Shown piece by piece: positions 54,031-62,652 of a stretch of 64,000 nucleotides of DNA. Position 1 is the first letter of the stretch, and every line of letters begins with the position of its first letter. A program made the position numbers and the translations under genes. This DNA is from Flavobacterium lacus. GTDB taxonomy: Bacteria > Bacteroidota > Bacteroidia > Flavobacteriales > Flavobacteriaceae. Below the pieces are notes generated by a model. The model was not told where the DNA came from. It ran no database searches and was given only the letters and a program-made list of their open reading frames with translations. The stretch is taken from NCBI RefSeq assembly GCF_003268815.1, contig NZ_QLSV01000001.1, positions 62,001 to 126,000 of the forward strand, written 5' to 3'.

Positions 54031-56571
54031 ATGAAAAAAATTCTAATACTTTTACTGTTATTGCCTTATTTATCAATTGCACAAGTTGGAGTAAATACAA
54101 CGGCTCCAAAAGCAGCTTTGGATGTTGAATCAACAAATAATGGTGTATTGATTCCAAGAGTTCAACTGACATCTACACTTGATATAACGACCGTAGTTAA
54201 CCCAAATGCAGGTCCACTAGAAACCTCAACATTGGTATATAATATTGCACCGGCTGGAGTTGTACCAAATAATGTTGTGGCAGGTTTTTATTATTGGAAT
54301 GGTTCACAGTGGACTGCTATTGCCGGAAATGCTCCATCAGACCATGATTGGTATGAAGTGGGAACTACAGTAGCACCCAATGCGATTACAGATAATATGT
54401 TTAACCTTGGAAAAGTAGTCATTGGCTCTGCAACGCCAGCAGCAACTGCCGTATTACAAGTAGAGTTAGGTGCAAGTACTACTGATGGAATACTATTTAA
54501 TGGTGCTAATAATGGTGCTGGAACGGTACCCAATTTAGGTGCTGGAACTAGAATGATGTTTTTTCCGGGTAAAAATGCATTTCGTGCCGGTAGTGTTTCA
54601 GGAACACAATGGGATAATTCAAATGTAGGTGCCAATTCAGCCGCTATGGGAAGAAACAATACAGCATCAGGTTATGGCTCTTTTGCCATGGGCGAAGGTT
54701 CAATAGCCAGTGGTACAAATACTGTGGCAATGGGAAATAGTGCAACAGCAACAGGAGAGCATTCTGTAGCAATGGGAAATTCTACAGCAAATGCCTCTTA
54801 TGCTACCGCTTTAAATACTTCTACAGCCAATGAAGAAAATGCAACTTCAATGGGAATTGCAACTGCCAATGGTTATGGTAGTCTTGCCACTGGTTTTTCA
54901 ACAACCTTTGGAAACTATGCCATATCAGGTGGTGCTGGAAGTGTTGCCAGTGGAAACAACTCAGTAGCAACTGGTGACTCCTCTATTGCCAGTGGACAAA
55001 ATGCTGTTGCTATGGGAAGATCTGCATCTGCAACTGCTGCTGATTCGGCAGCATTTGGTAGTGCTAGTGCAACAGGACAATATGCTACGGCTTTCAATAA
55101 TTCGATTGCCAATGGACAGAACACCATTGCAATGGTAGAGAGTACTGCCAATGGCGACTCAAGTGTATCAACGGGATTTTCTACTGCCAATGGTGCTTAT
55201 TCGTTTTCCGGAGGATTTGGAACCACAGCACAATCTATTGGCGAAACGACCTTAGGCGTTTTCAACAGATTGTACACAATGTCGCCTTCTGGTTCTACCA
55301 CTCTTGATGGAAACGATCACTTGTTTAATTTAGGAAATGGCACTTCGGCAATAGCAACACATAACGCACTAACGGTTTTTAAAGACGGAAGATTAAATAT
55401 TAACGAAGCTTATACTTTACCTAATACAGACGGAACAGCCAACCAAGTTTTACAAACCAACGGTACAGGTACACTTTCTTGGCAAACGCCTTCGAGTAGC
55501 AATGGTTGGTTATTAAATGGTAATGCGGGCACAAATCCACCCTCTACAATTGATTCTCCAGTTGCTGCAACCGAAAATTTTATTGGAACAACTGATTATG
55601 AAGATTTAGTTTTTGGAGCTAATAATAGGAGTAGAATGAAAATATCTGCATTTGGAAATATTGGAATAGGAACTAATAATCCAAATGCAAAATTTGAAAT
55701 TGAAGATATTAACTCGCCCTACATAACTAGTTGGTTAAAAAAGTCAAATCTTTCAGGATCAATTATTGCAGGTGGTAGTTATGTTTCTCCTACTTTGATT
55801 GTAACTACAACTTCAACAGGCGGAGGAACCAATGAATTATATTATAATTCTCAATTTACTGCTGCAGGATTTAACAATGCTACCAATATTGCAGCTCGAT
55901 TTTATGCTGCTGGTGGTGCAAATAATTATGCCATAGTGGTACCTATATTGGGTGGAAGAACCGGTTTAGGTACCGAAACACCATCAACAAGGCTTCATGT
56001 GGAAAATGCAACTTCAGGTGCTGTACGTATTGTTGATGGCACTCAGGCAGCAGGCAGAGTATTAACATCTGATCTAAATGGTGTTGCTACTTGGCAAAAC
56101 CCAACACCATCCGGTTTTACACATTATTTAGGTGAATTATACCTTGGTGGAATTATTTTTGAACTATATAAAGGTAGTGATGGACTGGAACATGGACTTA
56201 TTGTTTCACTTACAGAATCTTCTCATGCTTGGCAAACGACCAATACATTAGTTAATGCGAACAGATCGGAAGATGGTGCATTTAATACCGCACAGATGAC
56301 AAGTAGCCCAGCCGCAAGCTATGTATCTTCGCTTGGTGCTGGTTGGTATATACCTAGTATTGATGAGTTAAATATTCTGTACAACAATCGATATTATGCA
56401 AATAAAGCCTTGAGATTAGGAGGCTATACACTTATTTCCCGAACAGCACTTTATTGGAGTAGCACTGAATATATTGGCAACAGTGCATATTCCTTGTTTT
56501 CTTTCACAGGCACTTTTGGACAACAAGATAAATCAGATACTAATGTAGTTCGAGCCATAAGAGCTTTTTAA
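54031..56571 (+). CDS. Surface protein with YadA-type head repeats and C-terminal Lcl/DUF1566-like domain
   Basis: An 846-aa exported protein with a signal peptide (1-17) and an N-terminal VGVNTTAPKAALDVES module common in Bacteroidota. Residues about 195-420 contain 14-residue-period repeats such as SVAMGNSTANASYATA, as in YadA heads, which form trimeric left-handed beta-rolls. Linkers and a second head-stalk part follow. The C-terminal domain (about 700-846) has GWYIPSIDELNILYNN, YWSSTEY and VRAIRAF, typical of Lcl/DUF1566 lectin-like folds. There is no YadA anchor and no T9SS tail, so the export route is unclear. The downstream lipoprotein may hold it. Confidence 0.8.
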   Translation: MKKILILLLLLPYLSIAQVGVNTTAPKAALDVESTNNGVLIPRVQLTSTLDITTVVNPNAGPLETSTLVYNIAPAGVVPNNVVAGFYYWNGSQWTAIAGNAPSDHDWYEVGTTVAPNAITDNMFNLGKVVIGSATPAATAVLQVELGASTTDGILFNGANNGAGTVPNLGAGTRMMFFPGKNAFRAGSVSGTQWDNSNVGANSAAMGRNNTASGYGSFAMGEGSIASGTNTVAMGNSATATGEHSVAMGNSTANASYATALNTSTANEENATSMGIATANGYGSLATGFSTTFGNYAISGGAGSVASGNNSVATGDSSIASGQNAVAMGRSASATAADSAAFGSASATGQYATAFNNSIANGQNTIAMVESTANGDSSVSTGFSTANGAYSFSGGFGTTAQSIGETTLGVFNRLYTMSPSGSTTLDGNDHLFNLGNGTSAIATHNALTVFKDGRLNINEAYTLPNTDGTANQVLQTNGTGTLSWQTPSSSNGWLLNGNAGTNPPSTIDSPVAATENFIGTTDYEDLVFGANNRSRMKISAFGNIGIGTNNPNAKFEIEDINSPYITSWLKKSNLSGSIIAGGSYVSPTLIVTTTSTGGGTNELYYNSQFTAAGFNNATNIAARFYAAGGANNYAIVVPILGGRTGLGTETPSTRLHVENATSGAVRIVDGTQAAGRVLTSDLNGVATWQNPTPSGFTHYLGELYLGGIIFELYKGSDGLEHGLIVSLTESSHAWQTTNTLVNANRSEDGAFNTAQMTSSPAASYVSSLGAGWYIPSIDELNILYNNRYYANKALRLGGYTLISRTALYWSSTEYIGNSAYSLFSFTGTFGQQDKSDTNVVRAIRAF

Positions 56572-56608
56572 AACAACACAAAACTTTAACAATCAAATTT
56601 TAATACAA

Positions 56609-57106
56609 ATGAAAACAACAATTTTAAAATCAGTTGCAATAGTACTATTTATGAGTACTGGCCTATTTTCTTGCAGTAGCGATGCTATTGTTACCAATGA
56701 AAATGCAACCAACAGCAGTAATTCAAGTCTTTTAAAACCGCCACCTCCGGGATTATCTGAATTTTATTATCGATACAATGGCGTTATGCCTTACACCAGT
56801 GTTCCTGAAGCATTTGTGGTCATTTCTAACAATGTAATCTACGCAATGGACGGTTCATTTAATGTGATAAAAATACCACTTAGCTCTATAGAGGTTGGTA
56901 CTTATTTTATTGGCGGTTCAAACAGTTTTACCTATAACTTGCCATCAAATCCAAATACTTGGTATGCCTATGACGGTTATATAAAAATTACTCAAAATAA
57001 TGCTGCTGAAATTTCCGGAATTATTAAAGTGGAAGGAGCCGGAATTGATTACAAAGGCATCACTTCAATAAATGGCTATTTTAATGCTGTGCCGATTGTG
57101 CCATAA
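56609..57106 (+). CDS. Hypothetical lipoprotein of the adhesin operon
   Basis: A 165-aa lipoprotein (lipobox LFSC, Cys22; then SSDAIV). A Ser/Asn-rich spacer and PPPPG precede a beta-rich domain. No family recognised. It follows the YadA-head protein after 37 nt and ends in a terminator, so it is probably co-expressed and may act as its outer-membrane partner; this is inference. Confidence 0.65.
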   Translation: MKTTILKSVAIVLFMSTGLFSCSSDAIVTNENATNSSNSSLLKPPPPGLSEFYYRYNGVMPYTSVPEAFVVISNNVIYAMDGSFNVIKIPLSSIEVGTYFIGGSNSFTYNLPSNPNTWYAYDGYIKITQNNAAEISGIIKVEGAGIDYKGITSINGYFNAVPIVP

Positions 57107-57132
57107 TTTTTAACGTTTTACCATAGTACAAC

Positions 57133-57158
57133 AAAAGCACCTCGAAAGGTGCTTTTTC
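57133..57158. terminator. Bidirectional terminator
   Basis: AAAGCACCT-CGAA-AGGTGCTTT perfect 9-bp stem, T-run, between the lipoprotein (+) and hsp20 (-) genes. Confidence 0.9.
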
Positions 57159-57174
57159 TTATTCCACTTTATTT

Positions 57175-57609
57175 TTAACCAATCTCGATCATTCGTTTTG
57201 GTTTTGGTAAAGCTTCTTCGCGTTTGGGAAGAGCGATGTGAAGCACACCATTTTCATACGTTGCGTTGATATCAAATTCATTGACAATTTCAGGCAGCGT
57301 AAAAGAACGTTTGAAAGAAGAATAGCTGAACTCTTTGCGGGTATATTTCCCTTCTTTGTCTTTTTCTTCGTTTTCAGAACTTGCTTCAGATGAAATAGTC
57401 AATACGTTATCATCCAACTCAATGTTGAAATCTTCTTTTTTCTTGCCGGGAGCGGCTAACTCCACTACAAAGGTAGTGTCAGTTTCTTTGATGTTCACTG
57501 CTGGAACATTTACATTAAAGCGTTCCACTCCACCCATCCAATCAGGTTTTAAAAATTCATCAATTAATGATGGGAACGCAAAACGATTGTTTGTTTTTAC
57601 AAGTGTCAT
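57175..57609 (-). CDS. hsp20: Small heat shock protein, Hsp20 family
   Basis: A 144-aa alpha-crystallin-domain chaperone that holds unfolded proteins. Conserved segments are NVPAVNIKETDTTFVVELAAPG, KEDFNIELDDNVLTIS, the RSFTLP strand and the closing ATYENGVLHIALPK (the AxxxxGVL motif). ATG 57609 gives the usual MTLVKTNNRFAFPSLIDEF start; an upstream TTG at 57657 is less likely. A TTG-N18-TATAAACTTTG promoter-like element lies upstream on the minus strand around 57655-57690. Confidence 0.95.
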   Translation of the reverse strand: MTLVKTNNRFAFPSLIDEFLKPDWMGGVERFNVNVPAVNIKETDTTFVVELAAPGKKKEDFNIELDDNVLTISSEASSENEEKDKEGKYTRKEFSYSSFKRSFTLPEIVNEFDINATYENGVLHIALPKREEALPKPKRMIEIG

Positions 57610-57828
57610 AACTTTATTATTTATGGTTAAACATTTCTTTTGACTTACTACAGACAAAGTTTATACCAGTTCACTATTTAAGTCAAATTGACATTTTTTC
57701 CACACAAAAACCGTCAAAAATTCAGTTTTACAGCTTGATTAACAAGGTTTTAACAGACATTTTTTCAGGATGTTGAATTTTATCTGAAAAGGATTAGAAA
57801 GCATCGAAATTTAGTTTACGACCCACCT

Positions 57829-59097
57829 TTAGTTCTTTACAAATTTCCTGTTTTCTATTACATTTCCTGCAATAAGTTTCAAGAAATAAACACCCGCTTG
57901 CAAGTCTTGCACGTCTAGATTATTGCTTGGATTATGACTGCTTTTCACTATTTTTCCATGCATATCAATCACTTCCAATGCATCAATAGCTAATGATGAA
58001 GTAATCATGAGCATACTTGTAGTTGGATTTGGATATAGTGAGATTCTAGCTTCCAAATCTGATGGCGGTAGATTCAATGTTGAATCCGGACGTGTCGCAA
58101 TTGCTCCTAGACAATTGTTGTAATTTGTCATCATATTGATAACCGAACCTTCTTCATTATTGATGACCGTATTACTTGTAACAAGTCCTGTTTCAAGCGA
58201 GATGCCAAACACATTAGAACCATTATTAAAATAGTAAGTCCCTGTAATTGGATCGATTGTAGATCCGCCATTTACTGAATACACAGCGGTTGGCAACGGA
58301 ACTTCAGAAATGTTTGTCACTTCACCGGTGGTAGGATTAATTTTCCCGAAACGCATTAGATAAATCGAGAAAGGAAACGAAACATCAGGATTTTGAACTT
58401 GCGTGTTTTCTACCACCAAACCGTAAACCGTTTGATCGGCACAATTATAGCTGAAATTCGTAAAATTAAACTCATTTGGATGACTAAAAACAATGTCCGG
58501 ATTGCTGTAAACTGCTCCGTTATATAAATCGATCCCCATAAATTTTGATCCGGTTGAGTAATAATACACCATTTCTTCAGGGTCTATTGCAGTTCCTGCC
58601 AATTGATAACCTGAACCAATGGACGTTTGCGAAAGTTGGGTTAAATCGCCATTTTCGCTATTCAATTCCGCCAAATACATACCAATTAATTGATTATTTT
58701 CTGCGAAGGTGCTTGCTAAACCATAGAGTTTGTTGTTTGAATTATTATAACGAACATTCGCAAAAAAGGTAGTTCCTTCAAAAAAACTATGGATGGGTAA
58801 TTCGTCCACAATATCTCCTGTAAAAATATCAAACGACATCATAAAATTAGTAGAAACTAGATTAAATCGATTGGATGATTGATTCAATGAACCACCGGTC
58901 ACATTAAAAATATTTGGACTGGTTGCCTCCCCCACATTTGCAACAGTTCCATCGGTGGGATTTAATTTACCCATCCGGGTAGTTGATCCGGATTGAGCAT
59001 TATACTTCGACACAACCGTGTACAATTCATCAGTGGATTGAGCATTAATTTGAAATGCGGTTGCCAAAATTCCGATTAATAGTAGTGTATTTTTCAT
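57829..59097 (-). CDS. Secreted protein with T9SS type A sorting domain
   Basis: A 422-aa protein with a signal peptide (to about residue 19, INA-Q), a beta-rich middle with propeller-like repeats, and a C-terminal type A sorting domain. That domain has ARISLYPNPTTSMLMI, VIDMHGKIV and VQDLQAGVYFLKLIAG. The sorting domain directs export across the outer membrane by the type IX system. Repeats such as NPTTGEVTNI and DGTVANVGEA resemble DUF4394/NHL-like repeats; function unknown. Two adjacent ATGs (59097, 59103) are possible starts. Confidence 0.87.
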   Translation of the reverse strand: MKNTLLLIGILATAFQINAQSTDELYTVVSKYNAQSGSTTRMGKLNPTDGTVANVGEATSPNIFNVTGGSLNQSSNRFNLVSTNFMMSFDIFTGDIVDELPIHSFFEGTTFFANVRYNNSNNKLYGLASTFAENNQLIGMYLAELNSENGDLTQLSQTSIGSGYQLAGTAIDPEEMVYYYSTGSKFMGIDLYNGAVYSNPDIVFSHPNEFNFTNFSYNCADQTVYGLVVENTQVQNPDVSFPFSIYLMRFGKINPTTGEVTNISEVPLPTAVYSVNGGSTIDPITGTYYFNNGSNVFGISLETGLVTSNTVINNEEGSVINMMTNYNNCLGAIATRPDSTLNLPPSDLEARISLYPNPTTSMLMITSSLAIDALEVIDMHGKIVKSSHNPSNNLDVQDLQAGVYFLKLIAGNVIENRKFVKN

Positions 59098-59103
59098 AGC
59101 CAT

Positions 59104-59570
59104 AAATTTTGATAAACCTAAAATATTATTGATTCCGCAATTATTTACGTTAAAGCTATTACAATAATAAATACAAATATTAAAATGATAGATATTTAAC
59201 TAATGTTTAAAGCTTAGAAAAGTAGATTTGTGAAAATTAAAAAACTGTAGTTTATAGCTATTTCTTTAGCAATACCCACGCTTACTAATGCTTGTATCAC
59301 CTAAAATACTTTGGCATGAAAATTCAAAAATAAATCAGTAAGTCTATAGAAATCAGACGAAGATATTTTCTTTAGCGAGGATTTTAAATTAACACCTATT
59401 AAACAGTTTTAAATTCTTCTTTTATTTCACCTAGTTTTATTATTCTTTTGAATTTTCCGATTGATAGTAAGTAAATTAAAAACCGAAGAATTCTAAACGA
59501 TAAAAATTGAAATTGCATTTTCTTCAAAATCTATTTTTAATAAAAGAGGAGTTAAGAAAATAGCAGAAAT
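59104..59570. other. Long AT-rich intergenic stretch
   Basis: First part of a 734-bp gap. I see no convincing gene. A TAGATTTG box at 59223-59230 on the plus strand could start an unannotated RNA, but nothing downstream supports it. Confidence 0.4.
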
Positions 59571-59705
59571 ATGACCGTTGAAAGTTCGATTAAAATTCAA
59601 AATGCGAAGAAATTTTATCTTGATAATCTTAAAGAAGTTACCCTCTGCACGAACAAACCTCACTTAATTGCAAGAAATTATAAAACCTCATATTTGTCAA
59701 ATTAA
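59571..59705 (+). CDS. Possible 44-aa small open frame
   Basis: Starts MTVESSIKIQNAKKFYLDNL and ends TSYLSN. AGAGGAG occurs 20 nt upstream. No family recognised and no -7 box close by. It may be a gene fragment or chance frame. Confidence 0.2.
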   Translation: MTVESSIKIQNAKKFYLDNLKEVTLCTNKPHLIARNYKTSYLSN

Positions 59706-59709
59706 ATTG

Positions 59710-59717
59710 TATCTTTG
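59710..59717 (+). promoter_or_regulatory. -7 box for a structured leader and small membrane genes
   Basis: TATCTTTG, perfect match, about 120 nt before ATG 59838. Confidence 0.45.
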
Positions 59718-59728
59718 AGAATAAGAAT

Positions 59729-59837
59729 TTGTCGATTGTTGACAACAACTTAAAATCTTAAGTGGAGTCCAGAATCCACTAAAAAAAACGGGGCGTCTCC
59801 TGAAAAGCCATATGAGTAGGTAAAGAAATTTAAAAGC
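59729..59837 (+). promoter_or_regulatory. Structured 5' leader with alternative hairpins
   Basis: Three stems: TTGTC/GACAA (59729-59745), ACTTAA/TTAAGT (59748-59763) and AGTGGA/TCCACT (59761-59780). The second and third share bases 59761-59763, so they cannot both form fully. GGAG (59764-59767) could also pair with CTCC at 59797-59800. This resembles a switch or attenuator, but no known riboswitch class is recognised. Confidence 0.4.
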
Positions 59838-60023
59838 ATGTTTAAGAAATTTACACTCACAGACAAATTACTCTTTATTTCAGCTATGCTCTCGCTGGTT
59901 TACGCCGAGATATTGTTTTTTACTGGAAATACAGATCAGGCGATTTTTATTGGGCTATGGGTTCCAAGTATTTTAGCATTTGGTATTTATTTGAAACTAA
60001 TAAATAACAAAAATAATGACTGA
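59838..60023 (+). CDS. Small membrane protein (61 aa)
   Basis: A 61-aa protein with two hydrophobic helices (about 10-28 and 33-54) and basic ends. No family recognised. It overlaps the next small gene by 8 nt, so the two are probably made in a fixed ratio. Preceded by a structured leader. Confidence 0.6.
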   Translation: MFKKFTLTDKLLFISAMLSLVYAEILFFTGNTDQAIFIGLWVPSILAFGIYLKLINNKNND

Positions 60024-60126
60024 TTTTATACCCTATTTTGCCGGAATTATAACAATACTATTCGGTGTTGCTTTCAGTTATGCTCTTACTGACGGCTGGG
60101 ATTTCAAAAAAGATAAAAAAAAATAA
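60016..60126 (+). CDS. Very small membrane protein (36 aa)
   Basis: ATG at 60016, overlapping the previous stop. A single transmembrane helix (FAGIITILFGVAFSYALT) is followed by GWDFKKDKKK, a cytoplasmic basic tail. It resembles small accessory subunits of membrane complexes, but its partner is not evident. Confidence 0.55.
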   Translation: MTDFIPYFAGIITILFGVAFSYALTDGWDFKKDKKK

Positions 60127-60272
60127 ACTTTGTTTTTTTAAAATTTTATCTTTAGTCATAATCGAAAAATGAATACGTTTTTGAAACGAATCGGCCTTAT
60201 GTAAAATACAGGGCTTGTGAAAACAGAGCTATTGATCTTGAAAAAGCAACTATAACGCAACAAATACAGAAA

Positions 60273-60620
60273 ATGGGAACTGTTTTTTTAAACGTAATAC
60301 AATTTGTTTTAGGACTATCCGTAGTCTATGTTTGGGTTTTTAGATTTGATAATGTAGCCAAAGAATTTAAACAATTTGGATTAAGTGATATCACCCGCAA
60401 CTTTGTGGGAACATCTAAAATTGCCGTATCGACATTGCTCATTGCAGGTGTTTGGCACCCGTCATTAGTGCAAATTTCAGCTGTTTTTATGGGTTTATTT
60501 ATGATTGCTGCTCAATATTTCCATTTCAAAATTAAAAATCCCTTTAGCAAACACCTACCTTCTTTAATTCTGTTGATTTTGTCTGCAATCATTGCAGTAG
60601 GTTCAACGCAATCATTTTGA
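60273..60620 (+). CDS. DoxX-like membrane protein, first of a pair
   Basis: A 115-aa protein with four hydrophobic segments. It has the DoxX-like pattern FRFDNVAKEFKQFGLSD, a Gly/Ala/Trp second helix (LLIAGVWHPSLVQISA) and GLFMIAAQYFHFKIKNP. The upstream DNA (60163-60272) is open in the same frame but has no ATG, so GTG or ATG starts other than 60273 are not supported. Its stop overlaps the TTG start of the next gene. Confidence 0.65.
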   Translation: MGTVFLNVIQFVLGLSVVYVWVFRFDNVAKEFKQFGLSDITRNFVGTSKIAVSTLLIAGVWHPSLVQISAVFMGLFMIAAQYFHFKIKNPFSKHLPSLILLILSAIIAVGSTQSF

Positions 60621-60961
60621 AAGTGACGCTTCTCACACTTTGTGTGCTACTGTCAAGTTTTTCTTTTTATGCCTACATAATTTCTTATTTCATATCACCT
60701 CATATGAAAAACGAATTCAAACGTTTTAATTTAGAAAAGCTTGGCTTATTAACAATTATCATCGAATTTATTGGTGCGACGGGTTTATTATTAGGCTTAG
60801 TCCACAATATACTTTTAACATTATCGTCTCTAGGACTCTGTTTACTTATGTTGTGTGGTTTGATTGTAAGGATAAAATTAAAAGATAGCATCTGGATTTC
60901 GATACCAGCAGGATTTTTTATGTTGCTGAATTTATATATTTTCTTAGCATCGATAAAATAA
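60617..60961 (+). CDS. DoxX-like membrane protein, second of a pair
   Basis: A 114-aa four-helix membrane protein related in layout to its neighbour (YFISPHMKNEFKRFNLEKLG, LLLGLVHNILLTLSSLGL, RIKLKDSIW). The start is TTG in a TTGA overlap with the previous stop, or GTG at 60623. The tandem pair suggests a two-subunit membrane protein. Function unknown. Confidence 0.65.
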   Translation: MKVTLLTLCVLLSSFSFYAYIISYFISPHMKNEFKRFNLEKLGLLTIIIEFIGATGLLLGLVHNILLTLSSLGLCLLMLCGLIVRIKLKDSIWISIPAGFFMLLNLYIFLASIK

Positions 60962-61343
60962 ATTCAAATTTCAATGCAACTCTAATTTAATAAATGCAGT
61001 AAAGACTATTCAATAATCGATTGAATTGGTGCGAGCTGCGGTGTATTCAACTTGCACCAAACAATTAAGTCTACATTTGCTTTGCTAATAATTTAGATTC
61101 GAGTCTAAAATGCAAACTGAAGATTCTTCTGCTGCCATTAAATAAAAAAAGAATAACAATTGATGAAGTTTTTAAGGATTTAGAAACTGTATTACTGCTC
61201 ATTAAAAATTGAAAATTTCTCCTTTCGTAAATACGATAAGATTTTGATAGGTCCAATCCAATATTTAAAAATCATAAAACGGCACAGATTCCCTTTTAAA
61301 CTGAAAATATTTTAAACTTTAAAACTGTAATCATCTAAACTTA
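60962..61343. other. Intergenic stretch with a possible gene remnant
   Basis: 382 bp with no intact gene. A frame without a start runs from about 61072 to a stop at 61212 and reads LPLNKKRITIDEVFKDLETV near its end, which looks protein-like. It could be the tail of a decayed gene. The rest shows nothing recognisable. Confidence 0.3.
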
Positions 61344-61745
61344 TCAATTGTGCTGCTCCTTAAAAATCCCAAACAACAAATCAGCTTCAATCATTCGCGT
61401 AGGTGATTTTTCAATCTCATGTAAAACACGCTTAATGGAAAAAGGATTTAGTCCTAATTTTAAACCTAACTGATACATAAATTCATGTTCACGGTCATGG
61501 TGATGGTTATCGCAATGCGAAAGTAAGGCTAAGCGATAAAAATGCTCAATACGTTTAAATTCCGACTTAAAAACCAAGAGTTCGTTTGGAATTGAAAATA
61601 ATTCCTCAAAATCAGCGGCTCGAACTTTAAGTTCTTCAGCCACCATTTTGATAAACTCATACTCGCGGTCATGTAATTGTCCGTCAACTTTAGACAATTC
61701 AATCATGTCGCCCAATAAACTTAATTTTTCTTTGTAAGTAATCAT
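61344..61745 (-). CDS. TerB-like protein
   Basis: A 133-aa helical protein with two TerB-like acidic turns: MIELSKVDGQLHDREYEFIKMVAEEL and ALLSHCDNHHHDREHEFMYQLGLKLG. TerB-family proteins bind metals at such turns and are linked to stress responses; the specific role here is unknown. Divergent from an esterase gene. Confidence 0.75.
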   Translation of the reverse strand: MITYKEKLSLLGDMIELSKVDGQLHDREYEFIKMVAEELKVRAADFEELFSIPNELLVFKSEFKRIEHFYRLALLSHCDNHHHDREHEFMYQLGLKLGLNPFSIKRVLHEIEKSPTRMIEADLLFGIFKEQHN

Positions 61746-61752
61746 AAAACCC

Positions 61753-61760
61753 TATTTTTG
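61753..61760 (+). promoter_or_regulatory. -7 box for the esterase gene
   Basis: TATTTTTG, perfect match, 34 nt before ATG 61795. Confidence 0.45.
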
Positions 61761-61794
61761 GCTAATTTAGTTTTTCCATTTAATTTATCAAAAA

Positions 61795-62589
61795 ATGAAG
61801 TTAATTTTCTCGTTACGCCTACTACTAAGTTTACTCGTTTTTATGAGTCAGAATGTTTGGAGTCAAAAACGCTATGCAACTTTCGAGATAGAATCACCGC
61901 AACTGAAAACCACCAAAAAAATATGGGTATATCTCCCAAAAGACTATTCGAAACAAACCCGAAATTATCCGGTAATTTATATGCACGATGCTCAAAATCT
62001 GTTTGATGCCCAAACTTCTTATGCCGGCGAATGGAACGTGGATGAAACCTTAGATAGCTTAAAATTAAACGTCATTGTGATTGGTATCGAACACGGAAAC
62101 GAAAAACGTTTGGAAGAATTGACACCCTATCAACATGAAAAATACGGTGGTGGTAATGCAGATGCGTATTTAGATTTTATTGTAACTTCGTTAAAACCGC
62201 ACGTTGATAAAACCTATCGAACCAAAACAAAAGCCAAACACACCACTATTTTCGGTAGTTCGTTGGGCGGATTGGTTTCGTACTATGCGGTGTTAAAGTA
62301 TGCGGAAGTATTTGAAAAAGCGGGTGTCTTCTCTCCTTCTTTTTGGTTTACAAATGATATTTTTGCGTTGACAGAAAACAAAGAAAAAATAAATGCAAAG
62401 CTCTATTTCCTCTGTGGCGACAGTGAAAGCGAAGACATGGTAAGTGATTTGACTAAAATGACCACTTTGGTTGAAAAACGAATGTATAAAAAATCAAATT
62501 TTAAACAAGTCATTATCAAAGATGGAAAACACAATGAAAAGTTGTGGCGGGAAAATTTTGGGGAAGCTGTTAGGTGGCTGTTAAAATAG
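61795..62589 (+). CDS. Exported alpha/beta-hydrolase, esterase D-like
   Basis: A 264-aa hydrolase with a signal peptide (1-23, ending VWS). It has the putative esterase (PF00756) pattern: WVYLPKDY, YPVIYMHDAQNLFD, the nucleophile in FGSSLGGLVSYY, an acid in FLCGDSESED and a late His in KDGKHNEKLWRENF. It probably cleaves esters in the periplasm (siderophore or carbohydrate esters in relatives). Substrate unknown. Confidence 0.87.
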   Translation: MKLIFSLRLLLSLLVFMSQNVWSQKRYATFEIESPQLKTTKKIWVYLPKDYSKQTRNYPVIYMHDAQNLFDAQTSYAGEWNVDETLDSLKLNVIVIGIEHGNEKRLEELTPYQHEKYGGGNADAYLDFIVTSLKPHVDKTYRTKTKAKHTTIFGSSLGGLVSYYAVLKYAEVFEKAGVFSPSFWFTNDIFALTENKEKINAKLYFLCGDSESEDMVSDLTKMTTLVEKRMYKKSNFKQVIIKDGKHNEKLWRENFGEAVRWLLK

Positions 62590-62652
62590 TTGTTGTATTT
62601 GAAAACAGTTGTATTTGAAAACAGCTATTGAAAAATGAGTAAAAAATAATTT

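Noticed and set aside
54630..55210. Periodic DNA that could be mistaken for a CRISPR or satellite
   Set aside because: The period is 42 bp in frame and encodes 14-residue YadA-head repeats inside a large coding region; units are diverged and there are no spacers.
60163..60272. In-frame upstream extension of the first DoxX-like gene
   Set aside because: Open but without any start codon, and the DoxX-like pattern begins at ATG 60273; left as non-coding.
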